Shown: in pieces, positions 1 to 10,603 of the stretch
Numbering within the stretch: position 1 is the stretch's first letter
Layout: every line of letters starts with the position of its first letter
Assembly: GCA_037783545.1 (NCBI GenBank)
Contig: JBBELK010001063.1
Coordinates: 124,001 to 188,000 of the forward strand
DNA from: Henricia sp. BOLD:AAB3569
Lineage: Eukaryota > Echinodermata > Asteroidea > Spinulosida > Echinasteridae
Length of the DNA: 64,000 nucleotides
Direction: 5' to 3'
Position numbers and translations under genes: made by a program
The notes under the pieces: model-generated
Databases searched by the model: none
The model's input: only the letters and a program-made list of their open reading frames with translations
Told to the model about the DNA's origin: nothing

Positions 1-1583
1 GGCATAGGGCTGGGGTTTTGGGGTTTGGGCTGAGCTGGGAGGGCATTAGGCTTGGCTGAGATGGCTTCGGGCTTGGCTGGAATGGCTTCAGATTGGGCCG
101 GGATGGCTTCAAACTGGGCCGGGATCTTCGGGCTGGGCTGGCATGGTTTCGGGCTAGACAGGGATGGCTTCGGGCTGGGTTGGGATGGCTTATAGCTGGG
201 CTGGGATGGCGTCGGGCTGGGGTTTTGGGGTTTGGGCGTAGCTGGGAGGGCATTGGGCTTGGCTGGGATGGCTTCGGGCTAGACAGGGATGGCTTCGGGC
301 TGGGTTGGGATGGTTTAGAGCTAGGCTGGGATGGCTTCGGGCTGGGGTTTTGGGGTTTGGGCGTAGCTGGGAGGACATTGGGCTTGGATGGGATGGCTTC
401 GAGCTGGGCCAGGATGGCTTCAGGTTGGGCCGGGATGTCTTCAGACTGGGCTGGGATGGCCTCGGGCTGGGCTGGGATGGCCTCGGGCTGCGCTGGGAGG
501 GCCACGGGCTGGGCTGGGATGGCCACGGGCTGGGCTGGGATGGCTTCGGGCTGGGCTGGGAGGGCCAAGGGCTGGGCTGGGAGATCCTCGGGCTGGGCTA
601 GAATTGCTTAAGTTGGGCCGGGATGGCTTCGGGCTGGGGTTTGGGGGTTTGAGCTAAGCTGGGAGGGCATTGGGCTTGGCTGGGAGGGCATTGGGCTTGG
701 CTGAGATGGCTTCAGGCTGGGCTAGAATGGCTTCCCTTGGGCCGGGATGGCTTCAGACTGGGCCAGGATGGCTTCGGGCTGAGGTTTTGGGGTTGGGACG
801 AGCTGGGAGAGCGTTGAGCTTGACTGAGATGTCTTTGGGCTGGGCCAGTATGGCTTCAGATTGGGCCTGGATGGCTTGAGGTTGGGCCGGGATGGCTTCA
901 GACTGGGCTGGGATGGCTTCGGGCTGGGTCAGGATGGCTTCAGGCTGGGCCGGGATGGCTTCGGGCTGGGCTGGTATGGTTTCTAGCTAGACAGGGATGG
1001 CTTCGGGCTGGGTTGGGATGGCTTATAGCTGGGCTGGGATGGCGTCGGACTGGGGTTTTGGGGTTTGAGCGTAGCTGGGAGGGCATTGGGCTTGGCTGGG
1101 ATGGTTTCGGGCTGAGCCAAGATGGCTTCGGGTTGGGCCGGGATGGCTTCGGCCTGGGCGGGATGGCTTCAGGCTGGGCCGGGATGGCTTCGGGCTGGGA
1201 CGGGATGGCTTCGGGCTGGGACGGGATGGCTTCGGGCTGGGACGGGATGGCTTCGGGCTGGGACGGGATGGCTTCGGGCTGGGACGGGATGGCTTCGGGC
1301 TGGGACGGGATGGCTTAAGGCTGGGCCGGGATGGTTTTGGGCTCGGCTAGTATGGCTTCGGGATAAACCGGGATGGTTTCTGGCTGAAACGGGATGGCTT
1401 TGATGGCTTCAGGCTAGGCTTTGATGGCTTCAGGCTTGCCTGGCATGGCTTCGGGCTGGGCTGGGATGTCTTTAGGCTGGGGTTTTCGGGTTTGGGCATA
1501 GCTGGGATGGCATTGAGCTTGGCTGGGATGGCTTCGGGCTGGGCTAGGATGGCTTAGAGCTGGGCTGGGATGGCTTCATGCTG
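1..1583 (+). repeat. GC-rich minisatellite, about 20-21-bp unit
   Basis: The stretch is made of degenerate tandem copies of a unit close to GGGATGGCTTCGGGCTGGGCT. Every so often the array is interrupted by a longer variant carrying GGGGTTTTGGGG and a GCGTAGCTGGGAGGGCATTGGG segment, which gives a higher-order period (compare about 190-330 with 1010-1130). A locally homogenised run of identical units lies at about 1190-1310. It is open in several frames only because the unit lacks stops and its length keeps the frame in places. The translations are low-complexity G/W/A/M strings, so I do not call a gene. It continues beyond the left edge of the window. Confidence 0.93.
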
Positions 1584-2072
1584 AAGTTTGTTAGGTTTTT
1601 ATCCTGATTAAACCTGCATGGGCCTAACCAGACCTTTTGAATCCCATGTCTCAAATACAGCCCTAGAAGTGCGGGTTGTCGGGGAGGCAATTCTGGTAGA
1701 GTGGCCCACCCTGCCTTAGCAGCTCATATGGTGGGTGGTGCAGCCAGTTTTGCCACAGTATCATGTTATACACATTACTGAACAATAGAATTAGCTACAT
1801 CTGACATCAGCAGTTATATTAGAGAAGTCATTGTCTCCACCCCATCCATGCCTGTAAGGTTTTTTTTATGTTGGGGTATTTTTGGTGCTATATTGACCCA
1901 CCTATTTAATTCCCACGTTGTGGCAGAAAGCCTTTCTACCACTATAATCAAATTAACCTGTATTTATATGGCGAATAAAATACGTTGAGACAGAATAATA
2001 TCATGTATAAATACGGTAGTAAAACTTTATTAATTTACACGTACAGTTTTGTTGGATGGCGAGGATTACCAA
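1584..2072 (+). repeat. Non-coding block of about 490 bp, copy 1 of a direct duplication
   Basis: It starts AAGTTTGTTAGG and ends GGCGAGGATTACCAA. It matches 2956-3436 along its length, apart from a C-rich replacement near the middle of the second copy. Both copies follow forward-oriented minisatellite, so block plus minisatellite probably duplicated as a unit. No coding potential is seen. Confidence 0.85.
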
Positions 2073-2955
2073 GCCCAGCCCGAAGCCATCCCAGCCCAGC
2101 CCGTGGCCATCCCAGCCCAGCCCGTGGCCCTCCCAGCGCAGCCCGAGGCCATCCCAGCCCAGCCCGAGGCCATCCCAGCCCAGTCTGAAGACATCCCGGC
2201 CCAACCTGAAGCCATCCTGGCCCAGCTCGAAGCCATCCCATCCAAGCCCAATGTCCTCCCAGCTACGCCCAAACCCCAAAACCCCAGCCCGAAGCCATCC
2301 CAGCCTAGCTCTAAACCATCCCAACCCAGCCCGAAGCCATCCCTGTCTAGCCCGAAGCCATCCCAGCCAAGCCCAATGCCCTCCCAGCTACGCCCAAACC
2401 CCAAAACCCCAGCCCGACGCCATCCCAGCCCAGCTATAAGCCATCCCAACCCAGCCCGAAGCCATCCCTGTCTAGCCCGAAACCATGCCAGCCCAGCCCG
2501 AAGATCCCGGCCCAGTTTGAAGCCATCCCGGCCCAATCTGAAGCCATTCCAGCCAAGCCCGAAGCCATCTCAGCCAAGCCTAATGCCCTCCCAGCTCAGC
2601 CCAAACCCCAAAACCCCAGCCCTATGCCATCCCAGCCCAGCCCGAAGCCAACCCGGCCCAGCCCAAATCAATACCAGAGGGCTTTGGGCTGGGCCGGGGG
2701 TAGCTTTGGGCTGGGTCGGGGTGGCTTCGTGTTGGGCTGTGGTGGCTTCAGGCTGGGCTTTGGGGCTTCAGGCTGGGCTTTTGGACTTCATGTTTTTGCT
2801 GGGAGGGCATTGGGCTGGGGCTTGATGACTTCAGGCTGGGCCGGAATGGCATCAGGCTGGGCCGGGATGGCTTTGGGCTGGGGTTTTGGGGTTTGGGCAT
2901 AGCTGGGAGGGCATTGAGCTTGGCTTGGATGGCTTTGGGCTGAACCGGGATGGCC
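2072..2955 (-). repeat. Minisatellite, inverted part then forward part
   Basis: From 2072 to about 2670 the same minisatellite runs in the opposite orientation (AGCCCAGCCCGAAGCCATCCC). From about 2676 to 2955 it returns to the forward orientation. Positions 2072-2628 read as the reverse complement of 1-557 through all the long interspersed variants that I compared. The orientation switch at about 2670 is abrupt. Confidence 0.9.
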
Positions 2956-3436
2956 AAGTTTGTTAGGTTTTTTATCCTGATTAAACCTGCATGTGCCTGA
3001 CCAGACTTTTTGAATCCCATGTCTTAAAAACAGCCCCAGAAGTGCAGGTTGTCAGGGAGGCAATTTTGGCAGAGTGCCCCGTGCCCCCACCCCACCCCAC
3101 CGCCCCCCCCCCCGGTGCAGGCAGTCTTGCCACAGTATCATGTTATATACATTAATGAATAATAAAATTAGCTATATTTGACATCAGTAGTTATATTAGA
3201 GAAGTCATTGTCTCCACCCCTTCGACAATGATTTTTTTTTTATGTTGGGGTATTTTTGGTGTTATATTGACCCACCTATTTCCCACGTTGTGGCAGAAAG
3301 CCTTTCTACCACTATAATCAAATTAACCTGTATTTATATGGCGAATAAAATACGTTGAGACAGAATAATATCATGTATAAATAAGGTAGTAAAACTTTAT
3401 TAATTTACACGTTTGTTGAATGGCGAGGATTACCAA
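2956..3436 (+). repeat. Non-coding block of about 480 bp, copy 2 of a direct duplication
   Basis: This is the second copy of the block at 1584-2072. The main difference is a C-rich run at about 3085-3115 where the first copy has ordinary sequence. It ends with the same GGCGAGGATTACCAA, after which unrelated AT-rich sequence begins. Confidence 0.85.
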
Positions 3437-3760
3437 ATTTAGCGAAACTCCCTTTAAAATTGACATTTTGACCTCTGTTGACCTACTTACTAATTTAAAA
3501 GACATAAATCATGTACCACTGTGTAGAACTCACCAATACCTACATTTTGAGGGGTAACTTGTATCTCTACGACAATTTTTGACAGAACAATGGATATTTG
3601 AATTTCCCCTAACCCTAAGTTGGCCGTCAAAAGTCTTGGGCTTGAGGGTTCATGTAACATCCAAATTCGAGTAGTGAGTCCCAGCTAATCGAATGTTAAC
3701 AAGTGTTAAAATGAAGTACAGATGCAAACCTACTAGAAAAATGTTGTTTCGTCAATTCTA
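3437..3760. other. Gene-free spacer downstream of TRIM-A
   Basis: This is AT-rich single-copy-looking sequence between the minisatellite block and the G-run. I see no coding or repeat signal. Recognisable TRIM-A coding similarity stops at the poly-G tract, so the gene's original 3' end has been lost here. Confidence 0.6.
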
Positions 3761-3786
3761 GGGGGGGGGGGGGGGGGGGGGGGGGG
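3761..3786 (+). repeat. Homopolymer of 26 G
   Basis: An uninterrupted run of G occupies the exact end of the TRIM-A similarity. In the TRIM-A reading direction it would encode a proline run. Its true length is uncertain because such runs are prone to sequencing and assembly error. Confidence 0.9.
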
Positions 3787-5588
3787 TGCACGGTGGGCCC
3801 CTCTGGCCCATGGACTATTTCATAAGAGTCATCTAATGTGACATAAATATCACCCGCCTCGTCGCAGCACACGCCATTAGGCATCATGGTTTCACCGAGT
3901 GCTTCCGTGCTGATGCTGAAAACTTCATGACCCGAAAAATCCAGGCAGAGTAACCTGCATTCAGAACAACTAGGTATGACCAAACGGTAATCTTGTTGAA
4001 AGGCAATGCCATCTAGGCAAATGTTGGTAGGAATGATTGTAATCAACGACCCATCGAGGTTTGTCACATATACCACGTTTCTTTCTCCGTCTGCCACAGC
4101 TACGCGATTCTGCTCATCCGTAGCAATACAAGTAAGTTCACTTTCTCGCAGTTCCTCAGATTCATCTTGTGCCGGTCTGAACTGACGAATCAACTGTTGG
4201 TCCATATTAAACACTTTAACCAAATCGCCATCTGTGACCAACACCAAATCATATCCTGTCACTGCCATGCAGTGTGGGTGTGGAGCCTGCAAGCCACCTT
4301 CTGGATTAAAGAAAGTCTTAATCGTTGTGCACTGATTGGCTGCAATGTACATGCTACGAATATAGAGATTTTCTTGCGTAAATTACCTATGATAATGTCA
4401 CCGTTTTTTAAGACGCCAACGGCATATATTTCGCCCTCTTCAGTTTCCTCCCACTCAAACTAATTTTTTAACATCCATTTTTCCTCATGAAGTATTTCCC
4501 CCAGATCTGTATCGGAGACTACGTCTTGACACTTGAATCCAATAAACGACTTCTTGTGGTCGCCTTGTTCAAACAGGAGTTCCTCCTGAAATTCCAGATT
4601 GTGCATCACTTTGGGCCTAAGATCCAACATCTCAAAGTCGTCAGCATGTTCTATCAGGTCACTCACAGCGGCCACAATGATCTTGGCTTTCTTCATATTG
4701 TCACGATTACTATTGAACACTTCTTTATACTCTTCATCTCTGTCCTTACAGATTTTTGGTGATCTCGTCTCTGAGAAGCCGAGCCTTGGTTTGAATTTTG
4801 GCGATTTCCTCTTTCTCCTTAGCAGAAACACCATCGCATGCCTTAGTCACCATCAGCTTCAATCTCTTCTGTGAATGAGATATAGATTCTTGCGAGGCTT
4901 GGAATTCCTCCTCGCTTTTCTGAAACTTCTTAAAGATGTCATCAACATCTTTACGATGAGATCCAACAGCATCTACAATGCTGTTTAATGTGTGTTCCAC
5001 TGTACGATGGTCAATCACTCCACACATTGCACAGATCAGTGTCTTGCAAGTATCGCAGTAAAATCTGAGATTTTGGTCAGGGTGCTGTGTGCATTTTGGT
5101 GAATGGGTATCCTTAGCTGTGACGTCCTGGCGCGGACTGAGATCTGACACAAATCGGTGCTTGTTGGTGTGTTTCGAGCGCTTATGAGCTGTCTCACATT
5201 GTTGGCAGATGTTCGCATTGCAGTTCAGGCATCGGGAGACGGCCTCCAAACCGTCTTCACACTCTTCACACTCTTCACACATGAGTTTAGAACCCGATGT
5301 TTCCCCAAGTAACTTCTCCCGTTTGTTGACGTCATCGACAAGCGAGCCCAGGAAGAAACAGCTCTTGAGATTGTCAAGGCGCGAGTCTGGAATCTCCGTT
5401 GCCTTCCTAAAGACTGGGCAGATGATCTTATGGGCATCAGATTGATGGCTGCTGACCAAGTCTTCTAAGCAATTCCGACAAAAGTTATGTAAGCAGTCTA
5501 GTATCTTTGGATCTTTGTAACGACGCAAGCAGATTGGGCATTCCAGATGTTCCTGGCTGATCTCACATTTGGCTGTGGATTCGGCCAT
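3787..5588 (-). pseudogene. TRIM-A: RING / B-box / coiled-coil / NHL pseudogene
   Basis: Members of this family are cytoplasmic RING-type ubiquitin ligases with a C-terminal NHL beta-propeller used for substrate or RNA binding. The start at 5588 (MAESTAKCE) is shared with the other copies. Visible parts are a RING (residues 17-60), two B-boxes (about 104-200), a coiled coil, and NHL-like repeats read from a second frame at 3787-4352. Damage: the last RING cysteine is Phe (CPVF for CPVC at residue 60); there is a frameshift near 4755; a stop lies just after EEKWMLKN at about 4460; one satellite monomer replaces part of the propeller at about 4322-4362; and the 3' end is lost at a poly-G run. 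Even if transcribed, the RING should not bind its second zinc normally. Confidence 0.9.
4322..4362 (-). repeat. Single monomer of the 39-bp satellite inside TRIM-A
   Basis: The reverse complement reads ATTCGTAGCATGTACATT then GCAGCCAATCAGTGCACAAC, the same as monomers of the array at 9088-10181. In paralogues this place encodes about six residues (a TSNGRF-like stretch) between SIF/SVF and KTFFNPEGG. About 38 nt replace about 18 nt, which shifts the frame. Confidence 0.88.
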
Positions 5589-7117
5589 CGTACTTTTTGA
5601 TTTATTGGCTTAGTTTCTCAATACAGCTATAGTGTTAAACAAGGAATGGATTATTTGATATATTTAATTCATTGATCTTATCCAGTACTGAGCAATACAG
5701 GATTGATAAAATAATACTGCATTGTTTTTAGAAAATTAAGGTCAATTCAATTCAATAGTGTCACGTTCGCAATTCGTATATTTTCAAGGATATCGTAAAA
5801 AAAACCACTGATGTTTTGTAAACTAATTTATATGGTTTATAAAGCAGTGCAGTAATTATACCAACCTGTTTGCTTCCACATCCACATCCACATTGGAGAT
5901 TGCAAATTCCATTTTTTCTCTCTCCATGAATAGTATTTTGGTGAGGTTACATGTAGGCATACAAAATCTATTTTCTAGGAAAGTCTGAACACACTCCTAT
6001 AATGACGGCATAAATCTTGTGTGTTGAAAGTTCCAACTCTCACAACCAAAAGCAGATAAATTGTTTCGTGTTTCTTTTGATGCTGTAATCTCTATATATC
6101 ATTTGCACAACCCTCGCCCCACCCCCCACCTCCCCCCTGAAAACCGACTTCCAAGTGACGTGTGTAGTATATACTGATGAGCAACACTGAGTAAGACAAA
6201 TTCTCAATTTACTTTTTGCATTTCTTCTGTTGCTCGATATATTTTTCTGCATTTTCTGTTGAATAGGAGGTACAGTGCGCTGGATTGACAATTCGTCGTG
6301 ACAGCGAAGCGGGCCTACTGGATGCTGAGGATTAGCTACGTAGACGTTACGTAGAGAGTTTCAAGCGTTGTGCTTTGTGTGGATATCATAATATAAAAAA
6401 TCTTGAAAGGTACTTTGCAGTAAGTTTGCATAGATGAAATATATATATTTTTTTAAAACAAAATAGGCAGACATTGTCGTTTTAAAATAAAGTGCTCTGT
6501 TAAACAGCTTGTGTTTGAAGTAGGAAAAATTGCGTTGATAATTCACTCAAATGAGATATTTTGAAAAGGTTTTCAAGTGGACGGCACATGATTTTTATAG
6601 TTTGATCAGTCTACGAGAAATATCCAGATTGTTGAGTGAAAAGTCAACCTCATAACGTGCATTTAGAACGTGTATTAACCAGTTAACCCCAGGATTATTT
6701 CAAACATTGCAATTTTTAGTTGAAGCAAGGAGAAAGGAAAACCACTGAACTCATTAACTCCTTTGCAGCGTGCTCACCATTTTCCATTTATTCCCCTGAA
6801 GCGGAAGACTGCACTAGCAGTTTTGGTTATGCAGTATACATCCCTACATGTATGTCTCTGGGGCTGCAGACTTAATAACTAGTATTAATAAATTTTGTTT
6901 CCCAAGTCCGGTCACAAGTCATTTTCTTCAGAGTCGAGTAACCGGTCAAAAACCGAAAACTGACTTGAGCCCAAGCCAACAGGTTGAGAGACCAGCTCTG
7001 CCCTGGTAGTACTGACCCATCTGCTAGTTCTGTATAACAGCCCCGAGAAACTCGCACTTAAAACTGCATGTGGGTCTTTCCACAGTAAAGGGTGCATTTT
7101 GACAACACAGACTATAT
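5589..7117. other. TRIM-A upstream region, no gene seen
   Basis: Positions 5603-5735 are the reverse complement of sequence present in the other TRIM spacers (about 12880-13100 and 19050-19240). Positions 5748-6002 are repeated at 11204-11457. The rest is AT-rich with no convincing reading frame. Confidence 0.6.
5748..6002 (+). repeat. Direct repeat of about 255 bp, left copy
   Basis: It is nearly identical to 11204-11457, from ATTCAATAGTGTCACG through GAACACACTCCTATAAT. The two copies bound about 5.2 kb that contains the foldback, the TTAA-flanked element and the satellite array. No LTR-type termini or coding sequence are visible. Confidence 0.85.
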
Positions 7118-7426
7118 TTGTCTGGTCTCAAAATAAAAGAAATAAGTTGTTCTGATGAAGACATAACTTAGGCCCAAAAAGGGTTACAAATAGTGTGACA
7201 ACATGCCTTTCTAAAAACCCTGTGTACAAATATTCAATATAACACTCTTAACCGGGACAGCCTAAAATGTAACAAGTGTTCCGTCCCGGTTGCGCGCGTA
7301 TATTGGAAATTTGTACACACTAGGGTTTTTAGAAAGGCATGTTGTCACACTATTTGTAACTCTTTTGAGGCCTAAGTTATCTCTTCTGAACAACTGAAAC
7401 TTATTTCTTTTATTTGAGACCAAAGG
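7118..7426. mobile_element. Foldback (hairpin) element
   Basis: Positions 7118-7259 and 7284-7426 are inverted copies of each other, about 140 bp each, with roughly 85% agreement by eye (for example AAATAGTGTGACAACATGCC against its complement). A loop of about 24 bp separates them. Weaker inverted similarity extends outwards on both sides (about 7060-7117 and 7427-7480). No transposase is present, so this is a non-autonomous DNA element or a palindromic repeat. Confidence 0.8.
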
Positions 7427-8071
7427 TATTTTCTGGAAAATATGGTCTGTTGCCGCCAAAATGCCTCTACCATAGAAAGACTCATACGCAGTTCCCCGTT
7501 GCGAAGGGGTTAACCATGCACGGTAAAGTATTTTTTTATGCCGATGCACTGCCATTGTATACCCCAATGTCGATTGGCCATTTCCCTCAGAGAGTGTACA
7601 CGTCATCAAACGCAGTAACAGACGAAATTCCCCAAAACGTGTTTACTAGTCCTCCACTACGTTATACACCGATGTGGAAATCTTGGCGTGTTTACACGTC
7701 CTCCGGCGTCAAGTGGTTAAAACCAATGTACAATTTAACAGTTTAACAGTCTTTGTCAAAAGTAGTGAAAAGTGAAAGATAGACAAGTGAAACACACATA
7801 GTGTAAATGGTAGATTGTGAAAATGCCATTTATACAGAAAATAGAAGTGCATTGTGTAGAGAGATTTCATACACAGTGCACAACGATTTGTAGTATGCAC
7901 ATTGCAGCCAATCGGTGCACACAGGTGTGAATCGACCTCCAATCGCGGACGTCCTTTTGTTCCTCTTTTGTTTGGACATAGTCTATTTTTCCTTACTCTC
8001 GTTCGTTTTGTACAGGAACGAATCGCGGACGTTCGCTTACCAATCGCGGACGATATTGTTCTCTTTGTTAA
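7427..8071. other. Intergenic, no gene; one satellite monomer and AATCGCGGACG motifs
   Basis: A diverged single 39-bp satellite monomer lies at 7876-7920. Just after it, AATCGCGGACG-like motifs occur three times between about 7940 and 8052. I see no coding sequence. Confidence 0.6.
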
Positions 8072-8946
8072 TACCCCAGTCACACTAGAGGCGGATTGAG
8101 CCGGAATGCCGTCGGGATAAAACTTCCTGTGTATTCCGGGATATTCGAAGTGCATTCTAAAAATTCTGACTGCATTCCGAGTGCATTCCAAACATTTGGG
8201 CCCATTCTTGTGGCCGGCCCGAATGTTTTGCTCATGCTCAAAACATTCGAGGTGCATTCGAAGAGGAGAAATATCGAACGGCCTTCGAAGTGTATTCTAA
8301 CTGCATTTTGACTACATTATAACTATTCTTACGGCATTCCAACAGTATTCGAAACATTCTGATCGCGTTCGAGGGAAAAATCGAAATGGCACGCCATGGC
8401 AATCCTGCCAGAATGTCCCGAATGTGCCTCGAGTGAGCCAGAATGCACCTCGAGTGTATCTCGATTGCTGCCGGAATCTATTTTGATACTAAAATAGTTC
8501 AGCTGGAATGCACTTCGAATGCCTTCTGAATATTTCTATTGCCGCTCGAATACATCTCGAATGCAGTCGGAACGTCCCGATTGGCCCTTGAATGAGTCCG
8601 GACGTAATTAAGAACACCACCGAATCGCATGAAAACGCAGCTAGCTGTCGCAAAGCAACATATGGCTGAGACTGATGAAAATGCTAGATTCGGCAGCGTT
8701 TTATACCCTATCGGGGACCATTCCGGTGGGACTCTTGGTACACTCGGGACATTCGTGTTACATTATAAGCACATTTCTCAGCACGGTTCGAAGCGCATTA
8801 TAAGTATTCGAACGGCATTCTTACAAAGCTGTAAGAATGTTGGTCAGTTTGAAATTCCCGCCCGAACGTGGCACGAATTTTGAAAATTTGTCATTCCGGC
8901 TGGTTCTGCTTGATTCCTGCTAATTCCGAATAAGTGTGACGGGGGC
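8072..8946. mobile_element. Non-autonomous DNA transposon, TTAA-flanked, CCCCAGTCACAC termini
   Basis: The left end TACCCCAGTCACACT and the right end AGTGTGACGGGGGC are imperfect inverted repeats. Both are flanked by TTAA (8068-8071 and 8947-8950), the target duplication typical of piggyBac-type transposons. The 875-bp interior has no transposase and is packed with degenerate GCATTC/GAATGC and TTCGAA words in both orientations. The element at 20035-20778 has the same terminal motif. Confidence 0.72.
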
Positions 8947-9050
8947 TTAAGCGGGCCTCCCACTGTGTAGAGTCTATGGACAGTCGTACCAAATCGTAGC
9001 TAATCGTACCTAATTCGTGGCCAAAATCGCACAGTGGGAGGCCCGCTTTA
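8947..9050. mobile_element. Small inverted-repeat element of about 100 bp
   Basis: AAGCGGGCCTCCCACTGTG at 8949-8967 pairs exactly with CACAGTGGGAGGCCCGCTT at 9030-9048. The element directly abuts the preceding TTAA-flanked element, sharing its TTAA. No coding capacity is present. Confidence 0.7.
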
Positions 9051-9087
9051 GACCTTCCTAAAACGTCCACGATTGTTTGGGAGAACA

Positions 9088-10181
9088 AGCGCACAACGAT
9101 CTGTAGCATGCACACATTGCAGCCAATCAGTGCACAACGATTTGTAGCATGCACATTGCAGCCAATCAGTGCACAACGATTCGTAGCATGCACATTGCAT
9201 CCAATCAGTGCACAACGATTTGTAGCATGCACATTGCAGCCAATCAGTGCACAACTATTCGTAGCATGCACATTGCAGCCAATCAGTGCACAACGATTTG
9301 TAGCATGCACATTGCAGCCAATCAGTGCACAACGATTTGTAGCATGCACATTGCAGCCAATCAGTGCACAACGATTTGTAGCATGCACATTGCAGCCAAT
9401 CATTGCATAACGATTTGTAGCATGCACATTGCAGCCAATCAGTGCACAACGATTTGTAGCATGCACATTGCAGCCAATCAGTGCATAACGATTCGTAGCA
9501 TGTACATTGCAGCCAATCAGTGCACAACGATTCGTAGCATGTACATTGCAGCCAATCAGTGCACAACGATTTGTAGCATGCACATTGCAGCCAATCAGTG
9601 CACAACGATTTGTAGCATGCACATTGCAGCCAATCAGTGCACAACGATTCGTAGCATGCACATTGCAGCCAATCAGTGCACAACGATTTGTAGCATGCAC
9701 ATTGCAGCCAATCAGTGCACAACGATTTGTAGCATGCACATTGCAGCCAACCAGTGCACAACGATTTGTAGCATGCACATTGCAGCCAATCAGTGCATAA
9801 CGATTTGTAGCATGTACATTGCACCCAATCAGTGCACAACGATTTGTAGCATGCACAGTGCAGCCAATCAGTGCATAACGATTCGTAGCATGTACATTGC
9901 AGCCAATCAGTGCACAACGATTTGTAGCATGTACATTGCACCCAATCAGTGCACAACGATTTGTAGCATGCACATTGCAGCCAATCAGTGCACAACGATT
10001 CGTAGCATGCACATTGCAGCCAATCAGTGCACAACGATTCGTAGCATGTACATTGCAGCCAATCAGTGCACAACGATTGGTAGCATGCACATTGCAGCCA
10101 ATCAGTGCACAACGATTTGTAGCATGTACATTGCAGCCAATCAGTGCACAACGATTTGTAGCATGCACATTGCAGCCAATC
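9088..10181. repeat. 39-bp satellite array, about 28 monomers
   Basis: The monomer is close to AACGATTTGTAGCATGCAC followed by ATTGCAGCCAATCAGTGCAC. Copies are highly similar; the common variants are TTTGT/TTCGT, GCATGCAC/GCATGTAC and GCAGCC/GCACCC. Because 39 is divisible by three and the unit lacks stops in several frames, long open frames exist on both strands (13-residue periods such as MHIAANQCTTICS and GCNVHATNRCALI). I regard these as artefacts. Each monomer contains GCATGC or GCATGT, GTGCAC, and a CCAAT box in the context AGCCAATCAG. Confidence 0.97.
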
Positions 10182-10368
10182 TTGTGATCTTTAATGGGAA
10201 TTGTGGTGGCAGCAAGCAAACTCGCTCTTTTCCATTATTTACGTCATGTTTGAGCTAAAGTGCGCATGCTCATTATTATAATGCCTAACAATGTAAAAGA
10301 ACCACATGTCTCTCTGCCATTATGGGCTCTTGAGGGCAATCTTTCTTCATAAACTAGTATCGATACTA

Positions 10369-10603
10369 ATGCACCTATCAATTGTTTCCCCACCCCCAAC
10401 CTCCTAGGTGGGGGTTTGGTCACGTTTTTCATGCCCCAGGGTATCCGGTAGGGCATTTGACCCTTTTTCATCTGTGCATTTGTCACCTAAATGCTGCCCC
10501 AGGTGTGGGGATTTTGTCACGCAAAAAGTGACAATCCCTACCTCTTAGGCGGGGTAGGCCAGGGTGTGGGGGAGGGGTGGGGGGAAACAATTGATAGGTG
10601 CAT
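10369..10603. mobile_element. MITE-like element with inverted termini of about 28 bp
   Basis: The left end ATGCACCTATCAATTGTTTC (10369 on) is the inverse of GAAACAATTGATAGGTGCAT (ending 10603). Further inverted similarity continues inward (CCTCCTAGGTGGGG against CCTACCTCTTAGGCGGGG). It is 235 bp long with no coding sequence. Confidence 0.78.

Noticed and set aside
93..2825. Open frames of 90-258 codons in the minisatellite, on both strands
   Set aside because: The translations are periodic low-complexity strings, the same DNA is open in several frames, and the unit simply lacks stop codons.
9088..10181. CRISPR array
   Set aside because: The monomers are contiguous and almost identical; there are no unique spacers, and the window is eukaryotic.
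8891..10258. Large open frames of 442, 369 and 298 codons across the 39-bp satellite
   Set aside because: They are forced by a stop-free unit whose length is a multiple of three. No start context, non-repetitive domain or conserved flanking code supports a gene.
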